Counted from the stretch's first letter, positions 1 to 10,003 are shown. The stretch is 64,000 nucleotides of DNA from an uncultured Pseudomonadota bacterium (GCA_913060515.1 CAJXRZ010000015.1:39178-103177); one strand, 5' to 3'. Notes: generated by a model from the sequence alone, not told the origin. A program made the numbers and translations.

Positions 1-1
1 C

Positions 2-310
2 GGCTTGGCCAATGCGGTCATCGGCATCTGCCTGCGCACCGTCTACTACGCCGTGCTGGAGTCCAGCGGCTTGAAGGGCACCCTTGGCAAACGCCTGCTA
101 GGCTTGGCCGTCGTTGACGCTCAGGGCCAGCAGCTCACCTTCGGGCGCTCAGCTGGGCGAGCGGTTTCCCGAAGCCTGCTCATGGCCTTCTCTCTGCCCG
201 GACTCTGGGTGGTCTTCGACAAGCGTGGCAAGGGGATCTGGGACCACATCGCGGGGACCCGGGTGGTGGAGCGCAGCTACCTGTTGATGCTGGAGTCGGA
301 ACAGGGCTGA
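2..310 (+). CDS. RDD family membrane protein, 3' part
   Basis: The reading frame is already open at the left edge, so only the last 102 residues are visible. They match the C-terminal part of the RDD domain: a GKRLLGL-VVDAQG segment, a following R-AGRAVSRSLL helix and the closing WDHIAGTRVV motif. RDD proteins are small polytopic membrane proteins of poorly defined, possibly transport-related function. The gene ends 121 bases before the next start, with a sigma-54 promoter in between, so it is probably a separate transcript. The true start lies outside the window. Confidence 0.8.
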   Translation, partial: GLANAVIGICLRTVYYAVLESSGLKGTLGKRLLGLAVVDAQGQQLTFGRSAGRAVSRSLLMAFSLPGLWVVFDKRGKGIWDHIAGTRVVERSYLLMLESEQG

Positions 311-383
311 CGCACTGCGTCTTGGATCGACGCACGCACTCCCCTTGAAACGTCAACATGCCCGCAGCGCGGGCTTCTTCAGG

Positions 384-400
384 TTGGCACAGCACTTGCT
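384..400 (+). promoter_or_regulatory. Sigma-54 (RpoN) promoter, -24/-12 element
   Basis: TTGGCAC-AGCAC-TTGCT matches the consensus TGGCAC-N5-TTGCW at every defined position, including the invariant GG and GC with correct spacing. It lies 31 bases before the ATG at 432, so the transcript would begin about 20 bases before the start codon. It supports 432 as the start of the first gene of the following trio. Sigma-54 promoters need an AAA+ activator, which is not encoded in this window. Confidence 0.8.
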
Positions 401-431
401 TTGGCTGGAGCATCCACTCAAAGGCACCGCA

Positions 432-1028
432 ATGCTCCTGTCCCTCCTCATCAGCACCGCCTCCGCCAACGAGGCCCCCACGCCCGCCGTCGAAGCGCCG
501 ACCAAGGTCCCATCCCTTTGGACGGCACCTCCTCAGCTCGCTGAGCGCGAAGGCCAAGCCCTCGGCCAAATACAGATGTACTCCGCCGTGGCTGCCTCGG
601 CGGCCTTGGGCGCCGCCACGCTCAGCGCCATGACCTTCCAGAGCAGCCGAGACGCGGACTTCAACCGCGATCTCGCCAGGCTGAACGCAGTGGCCTTTGG
701 CAGCACCGGCGTGCTGCTCGGCGCACTGAGCTTGCTGCCAGCCATTCAGCTGGCCAACCACGGCGTGCGGTGGGCACCAAGCTTGGGGGTCGCAAGCATG
801 GCGCTGGGACTCACCAGCCTGGTCATCGCCGCTGACAGCCGCGATGGGGGTATGCCAGCTGACAGCGTCTTCTTGGCGGCAGGCTTGGCCTGGGCCTCCC
901 CCATCCTGGCCTTGAGCGAAGTGCTCCTCTCCAGCCGGGCCGGATGGAAACAGAGTGGGTCAAAGGTAACTTTCCGGCTCATCCCCACCTATCAAGGCGG
1001 CAGCGCCACCATGACCTGGAGATTCTGA
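432..1028 (+). CDS. Exported membrane-associated protein, paralogue of the gene at 1198
   Basis: This 198-residue protein begins with a short signal peptide (MLLSLLISTASA, cleavage before NE), then a Pro/Ala-rich linker and a W-APPQL motif followed by several hydrophobic stretches. The C-terminus GSATMTWRF ends in an aromatic residue. The start at 432 was preferred over an upstream TTG (345) because that longer start would place the sigma-54 promoter inside the coding sequence, and because AAGG lies 7 bases before this ATG. The layout resembles the protein at 1198-1830 (RPPQL motif, same helix pattern). The stop overlaps the next ATG as TGATG. No known family recognised. Confidence 0.75.
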   Translation: MLLSLLISTASANEAPTPAVEAPTKVPSLWTAPPQLAEREGQALGQIQMYSAVAASAALGAATLSAMTFQSSRDADFNRDLARLNAVAFGSTGVLLGALSLLPAIQLANHGVRWAPSLGVASMALGLTSLVIAADSRDGGMPADSVFLAAGLAWASPILALSEVLLSSRAGWKQSGSKVTFRLIPTYQGGSATMTWRF

Positions 1029-1198
1029 TGCTGACGAGTCTGCTGTTGCTTTTCCTGTTCCGCCGCTGGTTCTTGTCTCGCAAGGAGCGAGAGGCCGTCT
1101 TGGACACCCCAAAGGCCAACCCGGCCACACCCGCGGCTTCACCGGTGCCCTTTGGTGCAGGCCTTGCTGTACACCTGGCACAACACGGAGTTGATTGA
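1028..1198 (+). CDS. Small single-pass membrane protein (56 aa)
   Basis: The start codon overlaps the preceding stop (TGATG, 1026-1030) and the stop overlaps the next start (TGATG, 1196-1200). GGAG lies 7 bases upstream of the ATG, and the same GGAG-7-ATG spacing precedes the next gene. The protein has a very hydrophobic N-terminus (MLTSLLLLFLF), then a basic, positive-inside RRWFLSRKER stretch and a Pro/Ala-rich tail. It is probably an inner-membrane microprotein partner of its two flanking paralogues. No family recognised; the case for being real rests on the tight coupling on both sides. Confidence 0.7.
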   Translation: MLTSLLLLFLFRRWFLSRKEREAVLDTPKANPATPAASPVPFGAGLAVHLAQHGVD

Positions 1199-1830
1199 TG
1201 CTCTTGCCCCTCCTCACAGCCGCTGCCTTGGCCTCCGAGGCCCCTCCGCCCCCCGAGCCGCCGCCCGTCGAGACGGTTGCGACTTCTGCGAGCGCCTTCT
1301 CCGGTCCAGTGGGCCTGCTCTCCTCCAGACCGCCTCAGCTCAGCGGGCTGTATGCGCGCAGCCACGAGCTGGCGGTCTCCGGGGCCCTTGTTGGAATCCT
1401 CGCCTACGCGGGTGTGACGAGTCTATGGCTGGGCGCAATCGCCATCGACGGAACCGGACTGGGCGCCGCGTTTGCGACGATCCCTGTCGCCCTACTCGGG
1501 CCACCGCTTGTGCTGGCCGCCGGAGTTCTCACCCTGCCTGCGGCCATGCAAATGCGCAAAGAAGGCGTAGAGATGGTTCCCGGCTTTGGTGTCGCATCCA
1601 TCTTGGCCAGCGCAGTGGGTGGCGCGATGATTGTCACCGGCTGGACGAGCGACGAGCGATATCTGGGCCCTGGGGTCGCGGTGATCGCAAGCGCACCGCT
1701 GCTGGTCCTCGCTCAGTGCATTCAGACCAACCGCCGCGGCCACCGGGCTGCAGCAGCGCAGCCCGGCGTCCAGATCGGTGTGCTCCCAATGAAGGGCGGG
1801 GCGATGGCCTCCCTAGGCGTGCGCTTCTAG
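1198..1830 (+). CDS. Exported membrane-associated protein, paralogue of the gene at 432
   Basis: A 210-residue protein with a signal peptide (MLLPLLTAAALA, cleavage before SE) and a PPPPEPPPVE linker, then an RPPQL motif and several hydrophobic helices. It ends GAMASLGVRF; a terminal Phe is typical of outer-membrane beta-barrels, but the long Ala/Gly/Leu helices fit an inner-membrane protein better. It is translationally coupled to the 56-residue gene upstream (TGATG) and shares layout with the protein at 432-1028. Together the three form one sigma-54-driven unit. Function unknown. Confidence 0.75.
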   Translation: MLLPLLTAAALASEAPPPPEPPPVETVATSASAFSGPVGLLSSRPPQLSGLYARSHELAVSGALVGILAYAGVTSLWLGAIAIDGTGLGAAFATIPVALLGPPLVLAAGVLTLPAAMQMRKEGVEMVPGFGVASILASAVGGAMIVTGWTSDERYLGPGVAVIASAPLLVLAQCIQTNRRGHRAAAAQPGVQIGVLPMKGGAMASLGVRF

Positions 1831-1834
1831 CAAC

Positions 1835-3124
1835 TCACCAAGACATCTCGCTGAAGACCACGTCGGCATCGTAGATGGCCAGCCCGGACCAGGGGGCGTG
1901 TTGAATCGCCGGCGTGACCTCGTTCTCGCCCAGCTGCACGAGGGGCTGGCCTTGCTCCCATTCCAGGGACATGGGCAGGGCGCCGCTGGGGGCAGGAATG
2001 CTACCGGCATCCCAGAATGTCAAAGAGCCCCCAAGGGTCTCGCCCAAGGTCAGGCTGCCGTCCTGGTGCACGTAGAGCACGGTGTTCTCCTGAGCGCTGG
2101 CCCACCCCAGCAGCAGACCGGCCATGAAGTCCCCTTCTGGGACCTCCAAGGTGGCCGAGAACGTGGGGCCCACGTTCTTGACCCGGGCCACCGAGCTGTA
2201 GTCGGCAAAGCCGCGAACCGAGTCCGAGCTGCGGTGGGTCCACTCGAGCCACACCGGTGTGAGGGGCTCTTGCTCCCCGATAAGCCAAGTCTCAAACTCG
2301 TCTCCGTCGAGGGTCCCAAAGTAGTCGGAGACGCTGACGCTGGCGTCCGCGTCATAGGCCAGCCGGAACGCCTCGAAGGCCTCTGGGTCCAGCTCCATCA
2401 GCCAGCGGGTCACAGCGAACCAGAGGGGCCGCTCACCGGGCCAGACATCCTGGGCAATCCAGCCCTGCACATCGGAGCCATTGGCGTCCACGATTCGGAT
2501 GGCTGCTGCAGAGAAGTCCTCCTGGCTGATCACCGGAAGCCGAGCGATGCGCAGGCACTCCCCGTCCCAGTCGTGGCGGCTCAGGGTCTCTGCCAAACCC
2601 TCGGTGTACCAGGCGGCTTGGTTCGAGTCGGGTTGGGCGGCCAGGTGGTGCCACTGGTGGGCCAGCTCGTGCAGGAAGAGAACGTGGTCGTAGTAGTTGG
2701 TGGGCTGGTCCCCGGTGTAGGCCGTCTGGCTGCCCCAGTCGTAGTAGCCAGCGCTGCTCGCGGGCGAGGCCCCATCCCGCACCATCGCAGCCTGAAGCGC
2801 GCTCTGGTCCCTGTAGAAACCGGCCCGCAAGGGAAGCTGGGTAGGCTCCACCCCAAACCACTCCCCGTAGGCCAACCACGAGGCCTCCGCGAGCAACCCC
2901 AGCTCCATGGCCGAGGACTCCGAGCCGTCTACCTCCAAGCGGTAGTGGGTGCTGCTCACAACCCAATCTGAGTCGCTGCCAGCAGCTACGCTGGGGCTCT
3001 CTTGAGGACAGTGCCAAGAGGCATCGATGCCGCCACCGGTGTCCTCGATGGCCGTATCGTTGGTGTCGTCGGGCTCGCCGGGGCCTGTGCAGGCCAGAAG
3101 AAGTATCAACATGGCCAGAAGCAT
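1835..3124 (-). CDS. Gluzincin-type metallopeptidase lipoprotein (M1-like zinc site)
   Basis: A 429-residue lipoprotein: MLLAMLILLLAC is a short type-II signal with lipobox LLAC, followed by an Asp/Thr-rich linker. HELAH at about residues 152-156 and a Glu at 175 in TEGLAE give HExxH-X18-E, the spacing of M1-type gluzincins, so the zinc ligands and catalytic Glu are present. The rest is not close to classical aminopeptidase N. It is probably exposed on the outer membrane and cleaves peptides. It is last in the thiC unit, 15 bases after the gene at 3140-3598, so it may share the TPP-riboswitch transcript. Confidence 0.75.
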   Translation of the reverse strand: MLLAMLILLLACTGPGEPDDTNDTAIEDTGGGIDASWHCPQESPSVAAGSDSDWVVSSTHYRLEVDGSESSAMELGLLAEASWLAYGEWFGVEPTQLPLRAGFYRDQSALQAAMVRDGASPASSAGYYDWGSQTAYTGDQPTNYYDHVLFLHELAHQWHHLAAQPDSNQAAWYTEGLAETLSRHDWDGECLRIARLPVISQEDFSAAAIRIVDANGSDVQGWIAQDVWPGERPLWFAVTRWLMELDPEAFEAFRLAYDADASVSVSDYFGTLDGDEFETWLIGEQEPLTPVWLEWTHRSSDSVRGFADYSSVARVKNVGPTFSATLEVPEGDFMAGLLLGWASAQENTVLYVHQDGSLTLGETLGGSLTFWDAGSIPAPSGALPMSLEWEQGQPLVQLGENEVTPAIQHAPWSGLAIYDADVVFSEMSW

Positions 3125-3139
3125 AGACGAAAGCAGGCG

Positions 3140-5297
<2,158 letters not shown>

Positions 5298-5306
5298 AGG
5301 GGAAAG

Positions 5307-6122
5307 CTAACCCGCTTCGCGGTAGCGGCGCTTGACCATCCTCATGCCGAAGACTGTCGCGACAATGACCAGGAAGGCGTAGAACCCAAAGCCAAACAGC
5401 AACTCCCAGTCGTCCTTCCAAAGGGCCGCGCCGAGCCCAATGCCCAACAGGACCGCGCTCACCAGGCCGGAGATGAGCCACACCTTGCGGCCGGTGTGCC
5501 CCAGCTCCGCGGTGGTGGGCTTTGGCGCAACCTTGAAGAGGCCCATGCGTCCTTCCGGCACCTGATCCAAGACCAGCATGCCGTCCTCTGGCGTTCGGTG
5601 TAGCCAGCGCATCGCGTCGTTCCAGTACCAGTCGGGCCCCAACACCATCCCCCCATGGCGGGCTGCTGCCTCTGCCATCGCATCAGGGGACGTGCCACCG
5701 ATTTCGAAGGAGACGTCCGCGAAGCGCACCCTGGGCACCAGCGCCGTCAGGAAGAACTCCAGCAGCAAAGGCATGGCCCCGCCCATGGGCAAAAACACAC
5801 CTCCTTCCTCGGCAATCATCACCAAACCCTGCCGACCCCACATCCCCTTAGAGTGGCGGGCAAAGGTGATGAAGGCTGGGTGGGTGACCGCAGCGCCCCC
5901 CAGCCCGCCCATCACAACAACCTCGTTGGCGGGGCGCTGACCGTGCCGCCGCACCAGAACCCAGACCAAGCGCCCGGCCGCCACAGCGCAGAGGAGCGCA
6001 CACACCGCTGCAGGCAGGCTCTCTAGCGAAACGGCCAAGTACAGGCAGGCCACCATCCCCCCCAGCGCCGGGGGCAACATCAGAGCGGCAAAGAGCGAGT
6101 GTCCGAGACGTAAGGTGACCAT
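5307..6122 (-). CDS. Polytopic membrane protein of unknown function
   Basis: A 271-residue protein with two N-terminal transmembrane helices (about residues 10-30 and 36-55), a roughly 160-residue soluble middle part, and two C-terminal helices (about 220-242 and 247-263) ending in a basic tail. The middle part is mixed alpha/beta with Trp-rich turns (GPDWYWNDAMRW). It ends 10 bases before the thiC riboswitch, so the thiC promoter may lie inside this gene or thiC may be read through from it. No family assigned. Confidence 0.6.
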   Translation of the reverse strand: MVTLRLGHSLFAALMLPPALGGMVACLYLAVSLESLPAAVCALLCAVAAGRLVWVLVRRHGQRPANEVVVMGGLGGAAVTHPAFITFARHSKGMWGRQGLVMIAEEGGVFLPMGGAMPLLLEFFLTALVPRVRFADVSFEIGGTSPDAMAEAAARHGGMVLGPDWYWNDAMRWLHRTPEDGMLVLDQVPEGRMGLFKVAPKPTTAELGHTGRKVWLISGLVSAVLLGIGLGAALWKDDWELLFGFGFYAFLVIVATVFGMRMVKRRYREAG

Positions 6123-6143
6123 GAACGGACTCTATCGCTGTGC

Positions 6144-6635
6144 CTATATCGACGCCCCAACCCGCAGGCTCAGGGTCAGACTGCCGCTCAGGTCATCCGG
6201 CCACGGCCAGGGCTTGATCAGACTGGCCAAGCAGGCCTCCCGCTCGGGATCGGGGTGACGGGCTTGGGCACGGCCACCGCTCAGGTCAATCTGGATCTGG
6301 TCCAGCTCGCCGAGCTCCTCTGCGCTGTAGCAGACCGAGAGCTGCGGCACGTAGCGCTCGACCACGTAGGTGCTCACGGCCAGGTCGCCCAGGCCGAGGA
6401 AGGCCAGGTCTTCGGCTGTGACGCGCACTCTCAGAGGTGCCGCGGTGTCTTGAACTTCAAAGTCGGGATCCAGGCGCTGCGCATCCACCCCAAAGGCCAA
6501 GCGCGTGACGTGGTCGGGCAGCTGAACCAGTCCAAGCTGGGGGTCCGGCTCGGCGCTCCAGGCGGCAATCACCAGTCCGATGCCCAGCGCACCGGCACTG
6601 GCCAAACAGGCTGCAAAGATCTTGGCTTCGGACAC
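6144..6635 (-). CDS. Membrane-anchored protein, possible AgmX/TonB-C-like domain
   Basis: The 163-residue protein has one N-terminal transmembrane helix (MSEAKIFAACLASAGALGIG) and a periplasmic remainder. The C-terminal half (VCYSAEE..., a polar strand, EACLASLIKPWPWP, a final strand) follows the pattern of the AgmX/PglI C-terminal domain of myxobacteria: a Cys near the start, a second Cys before a Trp/Pro-rich segment. The similarity is weak and may be chance. It lies in a minus-strand row with membrane proteins on both sides. Confidence 0.5.
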   Translation of the reverse strand: MSEAKIFAACLASAGALGIGLVIAAWSAEPDPQLGLVQLPDHVTRLAFGVDAQRLDPDFEVQDTAAPLRVRVTAEDLAFLGLGDLAVSTYVVERYVPQLSVCYSAEELGELDQIQIDLSGGRAQARHPDPEREACLASLIKPWPWPDDLSGSLTLSLRVGASI

Positions 6636-6692
6636 GCCGCTCCCTGGGGCTCCCTACCCTGACACGGCGGAGCACCGCTTGGTTCCCAGAAA

Positions 6693-7856
6693 CTAGCGGG
6701 AGGCGGGGTTGCGTGCAGGGCCTTGCCGTCTGGGCTGCTCCTGGTGCGGCGCTTTCTCCGGTGCATCTGGGGCCAGGTTCCACGCTCCCAGCCCCAGGAG
6801 CGGCAGCAAGAGGCCCCAAGAGAAGCGCTCGGGCAGAGCGGCCGAGGCGAGCAAGACCAGCACGGCCAGCGGGCCCAGGTAGTACTCGTAGTTGCCCGCC
6901 TCAAAGCTCCAGATCGCGGGCAAGGCCAGCAAGGGCCAGAGCCAGAGCCACAAAGCATGACGGTGCTCAGGACGCAGCCGCCAGTGCAGCGCGCTGCCGA
7001 GCAGGGAGAAGGCGGCCAAGAGGCTGGGCAGCACCCAGGTCACGGTCTCGCGGGCCTGGCCATGTTCTGGCAGGCGCGCCAAGGCGTAGGCCAGGGCGTG
7101 GCGTGCCCGCATCGAGATCTGGTCGTTGAGGGGACGATCCGCCCCCTCCCGAAGCTCTCCGAAGACCAGCTCGGTGGCGATCTGCGGGAGGGGCTTTCCC
7201 GTGTCCAGTTGGCTGTAGAGGGCCAGAGCGTATGCGCCCAGAACGGTGACCCCGAGCACCAGCAGGGTCTGCAGCAGATCACGTCCCCGACGCTCGGCTC
7301 CCACCAGCGAGGTCAGCAAGAGCGCCGGCACCGCCAGCAGCATGGTCTTGTGGCAGAGAATGGCCACCGCCAGGAGCACACCGAGCAGCCCTGCCCGCTT
7401 GCCGCTGACCGCGACAGCAGCCGCCAGCAGGGTCAGGCCGACCGCCAGGATGTGCACCTCGTAGGCCGTGCCATGGGCCCACCACCCCTGGCTGACACCG
7501 ACCAGCGCCGCGCAGAGCGCAGCGCCACCGCGTCCCAGTCCGATGGCCAGTCCAAGGCTGCAGAGGGCACCCACGGCCAACCCGCCCGAGGCCGCTGAGA
7601 GCAGGCCGCTGATGAAGGCCGGGTCCTGAGCGGGAAAGGCTTGGAGCAAGGCGTAGAGCGGCAGTCCAGCGATGAGGTGCTGGGCGTGCATCCAGTGGCC
7701 GCTCTGGGCCATCTCCAGGAAGGCCGCGCCGTCCGGCTCCGGACCGCTGGCCAGGTTCAGGGCGTAGAGCACAAAGCTTAGAAGTCCCAAGACAATGGGC
7801 AAGCCGACACGCCATGGGCGCGGGAGCGATTCCGATCGCGAGTCCAAAAAGCCCAT
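6693..7856 (-). CDS. Polytopic membrane protein, possible GT-C / DUF2723-like glycosyltransferase
   Basis: A 387-residue, very hydrophobic protein with about nine transmembrane helices and a basic, Gln/Pro-rich tail. An early loop carries EPDGAAFLEMAQ, and a later one GTAYEVHILAV, the arrangement of an acidic residue in the first extracytoplasmic loop and E/H in a later one seen in GT-C and DUF2723-type membrane glycosyltransferases. The assignment is by pattern only. The ATG at 7856 was chosen over GTG at 7862 (GCAGGTG ahead). Its 5' end overlaps the tRNA-Leu promoter on the other strand. Confidence 0.55.
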   Translation of the reverse strand: MGFLDSRSESLPRPWRVGLPIVLGLLSFVLYALNLASGPEPDGAAFLEMAQSGHWMHAQHLIAGLPLYALLQAFPAQDPAFISGLLSAASGGLAVGALCSLGLAIGLGRGGAALCAALVGVSQGWWAHGTAYEVHILAVGLTLLAAAVAVSGKRAGLLGVLLAVAILCHKTMLLAVPALLLTSLVGAERRGRDLLQTLLVLGVTVLGAYALALYSQLDTGKPLPQIATELVFGELREGADRPLNDQISMRARHALAYALARLPEHGQARETVTWVLPSLLAAFSLLGSALHWRLRPEHRHALWLWLWPLLALPAIWSFEAGNYEYYLGPLAVLVLLASAALPERFSWGLLLPLLGLGAWNLAPDAPEKAPHQEQPRRQGPARNPASR

Positions 7857-7884
7857 TGACACCTGCTGAGAGGGAGACTAAATG
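7856..7884 (+). promoter_or_regulatory. Sigma-70-type promoter of tRNA-Leu
   Basis: A perfect -35 box TTGACA (7856-7861) is followed after 17 bases by TAAATG (7879-7884), then a GC-rich discriminator (CCGGGGGC). This layout is typical of stable-RNA promoters under stringent control. It places the transcript start near 7891, about 18 bases before the tRNA. Confidence 0.65.
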
Positions 7885-7908
7885 CCGGGGGCTCATCGAG
7901 CCACATTT

Positions 7909-7994
7909 GCGGAAGTGGTGGAATGGCAGACACGCTAGCCTCAGGAGCTAGTGGGATAAAACCCGTGGGGGTTCGACTCCCCCCTTCCGCACCA
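7909..7994 (+). tRNA. tRNA-Leu (anticodon CAG)
   Basis: The acceptor stem GCGGAAG (7909-7915) pairs exactly with CTTCCGC (7984-7990), followed by A and an encoded CCA (7992-7994). The anticodon stem CTAGC/GCTAG holds the loop CTCAGGA, anticodon CAG, reading CUG leucine codons. A long variable arm (TGGGATAAAACCCGT) marks a class II tRNA, and the T arm carries GGTTCGACTCC. Its own promoter and terminator flank it. Confidence 0.97.
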
Positions 7995-8000
7995 TTGAAA

Positions 8001-8027
8001 GCCTCGGACTTCGGTCCGAGGCTTTTT
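8001..8027 (+). terminator. Intrinsic terminator after tRNA-Leu
   Basis: GCCTCGGAC and GTCCGAGGC form a perfect 9-bp stem closed by a TTCG tetraloop and followed by TTTTT. It lies 7 bases after the tRNA and is a textbook Rho-independent terminator. Confidence 0.93.
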
Positions 8028-8129
8028 CGGTTTCTGGAGGGGGACCCCAGGTCCCCCTGGTTCGTGCAGAGCACGAACACCCCCCGGGCTCCCGGACTTC
8101 GGTCCGAGGCTTTTTCGGTTTCTGGAGGG
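8005..8129. repeat. Duplicated terminator segment (two 37-bp copies)
   Basis: Bases 8005-8041 recur identically at 8093-8129, 88 bases downstream. The copy includes the inner CGGAC-TTCG-GTCCG hairpin and the T run but not the outer CCT/AGG stem pairs. Between the copies lies another perfect hairpin, GTTCGTGC-AGA-GCACGAAC (8060-8078). The second copy sits just beyond the 3' end of the convergent lipase gene. Confidence 0.85.
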
Positions 8130-8141
8130 ACCCCGGAGCGC

Positions 8142-9014
8142 TCAGTCCCCCATCTCCACCAGCCTCAGGTAGGTCGAGCTGTGGTGCTGGTAGACCACCT
8201 GGTCCAGCCACGATGCTTTGCGCTGAGGCACCGCAGGCAGGACAGTCGGCATGGGGCCAGGCTGGACGTAGTCGGTCGCGGCCACAGCAAAGAGGCCTAG
8301 GAGCACACCGACATCCAAGAGCGAGGGCTTGTAGTTCCCGTAGACCTCCAAGACCGGCTCGAGCTTTGCAAAGAGCAAGGGCGCGATGTCCAAGGGGTTC
8401 TCCACACGCCAGTCATCACTGGGGGTCAGGCTGTTGAGGTAGTCGGCGAAGATCCCGTTCCCCGGCGAGAGCCCCGCGAAGGACATCAGGTCCATTCTCG
8501 GTGGCCGCTGCAGGCCTGCGAGCGCAGCATGTAGGGCGGCGAACAAGGGTCCCGTCAGGGTGCCACCCAAGCTGTGCCCGGTCACGGCGAGGGTCTTCAG
8601 CTCTGGCTGGCTCCGGAGGAAGCTCACCATGTCCACCTGAGGAGCCCGGTGATTGGGCACCAAGTCCAAGAGCACGGCCAGGCCCGTCGCGGCCCCCTTG
8701 GAGAGCAGCGCCTCTGCCGGCGCGCCCCCATCAAAGCTTGAAAAAGGCACGGTGCTGTCGATCGCAAAGTCCTGCTCGAACCAGGCCTCCAGACTCCAAG
8801 CGTCCGTTCCCCGAATCACGACGGTGGCGGCCCCAGTAGCCTTCGAACGCACGATGAAAGCCAGACCGTAGGGCGTGCCCACGCCGCTGCTCTTCCACGC
8901 CGGCCCCCACACCACACTCAAGTCCGGGTCGAGTTGGGTCACCAGCCTTGGAATCTCTTGCGCATCGGAGTAGGCGATGTGTGAGAGCTGCATCATTCGG
9001 GTCTTGTTCAGCAT
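8142..9014 (-). CDS. Class-3 lipase family alpha/beta hydrolase (copy 1)
   Basis: A 290-residue alpha/beta hydrolase with the class-3 lipase nucleophile elbow TGHSLGGTLTG, a preceding VVIRGT strand (oxyanion region), a likely catalytic Asp in NPLDIAP and a C-terminal His in YQHHSSTYLRLVE. There is no signal peptide, so it is probably cytoplasmic or leaves by a non-Sec route. GGAG precedes the ATG. It is a paralogue of the next gene (9119-10003): the N-termini MLNKTRMMQL and MLSKIQMMKL, the LDPDLSVVWGP motif and the active site all correspond. Substrate unknown; phospholipid or triglyceride esters are possible. Confidence 0.85.
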   Translation of the reverse strand: MLNKTRMMQLSHIAYSDAQEIPRLVTQLDPDLSVVWGPAWKSSGVGTPYGLAFIVRSKATGAATVVIRGTDAWSLEAWFEQDFAIDSTVPFSSFDGGAPAEALLSKGAATGLAVLLDLVPNHRAPQVDMVSFLRSQPELKTLAVTGHSLGGTLTGPLFAALHAALAGLQRPPRMDLMSFAGLSPGNGIFADYLNSLTPSDDWRVENPLDIAPLLFAKLEPVLEVYGNYKPSLLDVGVLLGLFAVAATDYVQPGPMPTVLPAVPQRKASWLDQVVYQHHSSTYLRLVEMGD

Positions 9015-9118
9015 GGTGTTCTCCGAGCCCCCCGGGGAGCCGCGGAACCCGACGGGGTCCCGCCATGAACATCACGCCTGTGCTGCAACAAGACCATTGC
9101 GGCGGCTTGCGACGGCTT

Positions 9119-10003
9119 TCAACCCTCCGAAGCCTCCTGCTCAACGAGCTTCAGATAGATCTTGAAGCGGTGCTGGCTCACCAGCTGCAAGACCCAAGTG
9201 GGTGCCAGCTTGTGGAACACCCGTGGCAACACACTCGCCGCCCCTCCAGGTTGCACAAAGGTGGTTGCGGCGGCATCGAAGCGCTTGTTGACCAGCGCGA
9301 CCTCCAAGGCTCCAGGGGCAATCTTCTCGCTGTCATAGATGCCCAGGACCGCCTCCCGGCTGGCAAAGAAGTGGGGGGCGACGTCCAGGGGATTGACCAC
9401 CCTCCACCCTGATCTTGGGGTGAGGGAGTCCAGGTAGTCGGCGAAGGCCTGGTTCCCAGGCGTCAGAGCCGCGAAGGACATCAGGTCCATGCTGAGTGCC
9501 GCCCCCATCTCGGCCTTCAGCTTTGCGAAGAGTGGGCCCGTCAGCGTCCCCCCCAGGCTGTGTCCGGTGACCGCGATCGACTTGAGGTCCTTCTGAGCGC
9601 GAAGAAAGTCCACCATGGTGCCCTGGCCTGCACAGCCAGCCTCGGGCACAAGTTCGAGCAGGTAGCCCAGTCCATTGGCGGTGCCCTGGGACAGCACGGC
9701 CGCTGGCGGAGCGCTTGAGACGAAGCTGCTGAAAGGCACCGTCTTGCCAATGTCAAAGTCCTCCTGAACCCAGGCCTTTTCACTGAGAATGGCGGTGCCA
9801 CGAATGGCCACTGTGTAGTTCCCAGTCGAGGCGGACTTGGTGATGAAGGCCGAGCAGTAGGGAATTCCGAGCGCACGGGTCTTCACACCTGGCCCCCAGA
9901 CCACGCTCAAATCCGGGTCGTAGGCGGACACTTGATCCGCGAGCTCTTTGGCTTTGCTGTGGGCGATTGCGCACAGCTTCATCATCTGAATCTTGCTCAA
10001 CAT
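9119..10003 (-). CDS. Class-3 lipase family alpha/beta hydrolase (copy 2)
   Basis: A 294-residue paralogue of the preceding lipase, with TGHSLGGTLTG nucleophile elbow, VAIRGT strand, NPLDVAP and a C-terminal QHRFKIYLKLVE. The start at 10003 rather than 10072 was chosen because it aligns with the paralogue and has GGAG 7 bases upstream. The two genes are 104 bases apart in the same orientation, upstream copy here. The first 20 residues are well conserved between copies, so the N-terminal helix probably matters. No signal peptide. Divergent from the FHA gene at 10193. Confidence 0.85.
   Translation of the reverse strand: MLSKIQMMKLCAIAHSKAKELADQVSAYDPDLSVVWGPGVKTRALGIPYCSAFITKSASTGNYTVAIRGTAILSEKAWVQEDFDIGKTVPFSSFVSSAPPAAVLSQGTANGLGYLLELVPEAGCAGQGTMVDFLRAQKDLKSIAVTGHSLGGTLTGPLFAKLKAEMGAALSMDLMSFAALTPGNQAFADYLDSLTPRSGWRVVNPLDVAPHFFASREAVLGIYDSEKIAPGALEVALVNKRFDAAATTFVQPGGAASVLPRVFHKLAPTWVLQLVSQHRFKIYLKLVEQEASEG

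Noticed and set aside
345..431. Upstream TTG start adding 29 residues to the gene at 432
   Set aside because: It would put a consensus sigma-54 promoter inside the gene and bury the signal peptide.
8005..8129. Attachment sites of an integrated element at tRNA-Leu
   Set aside because: The repeat does not include the tRNA 3' end, only 88 bases separate the copies and there is no integrase.
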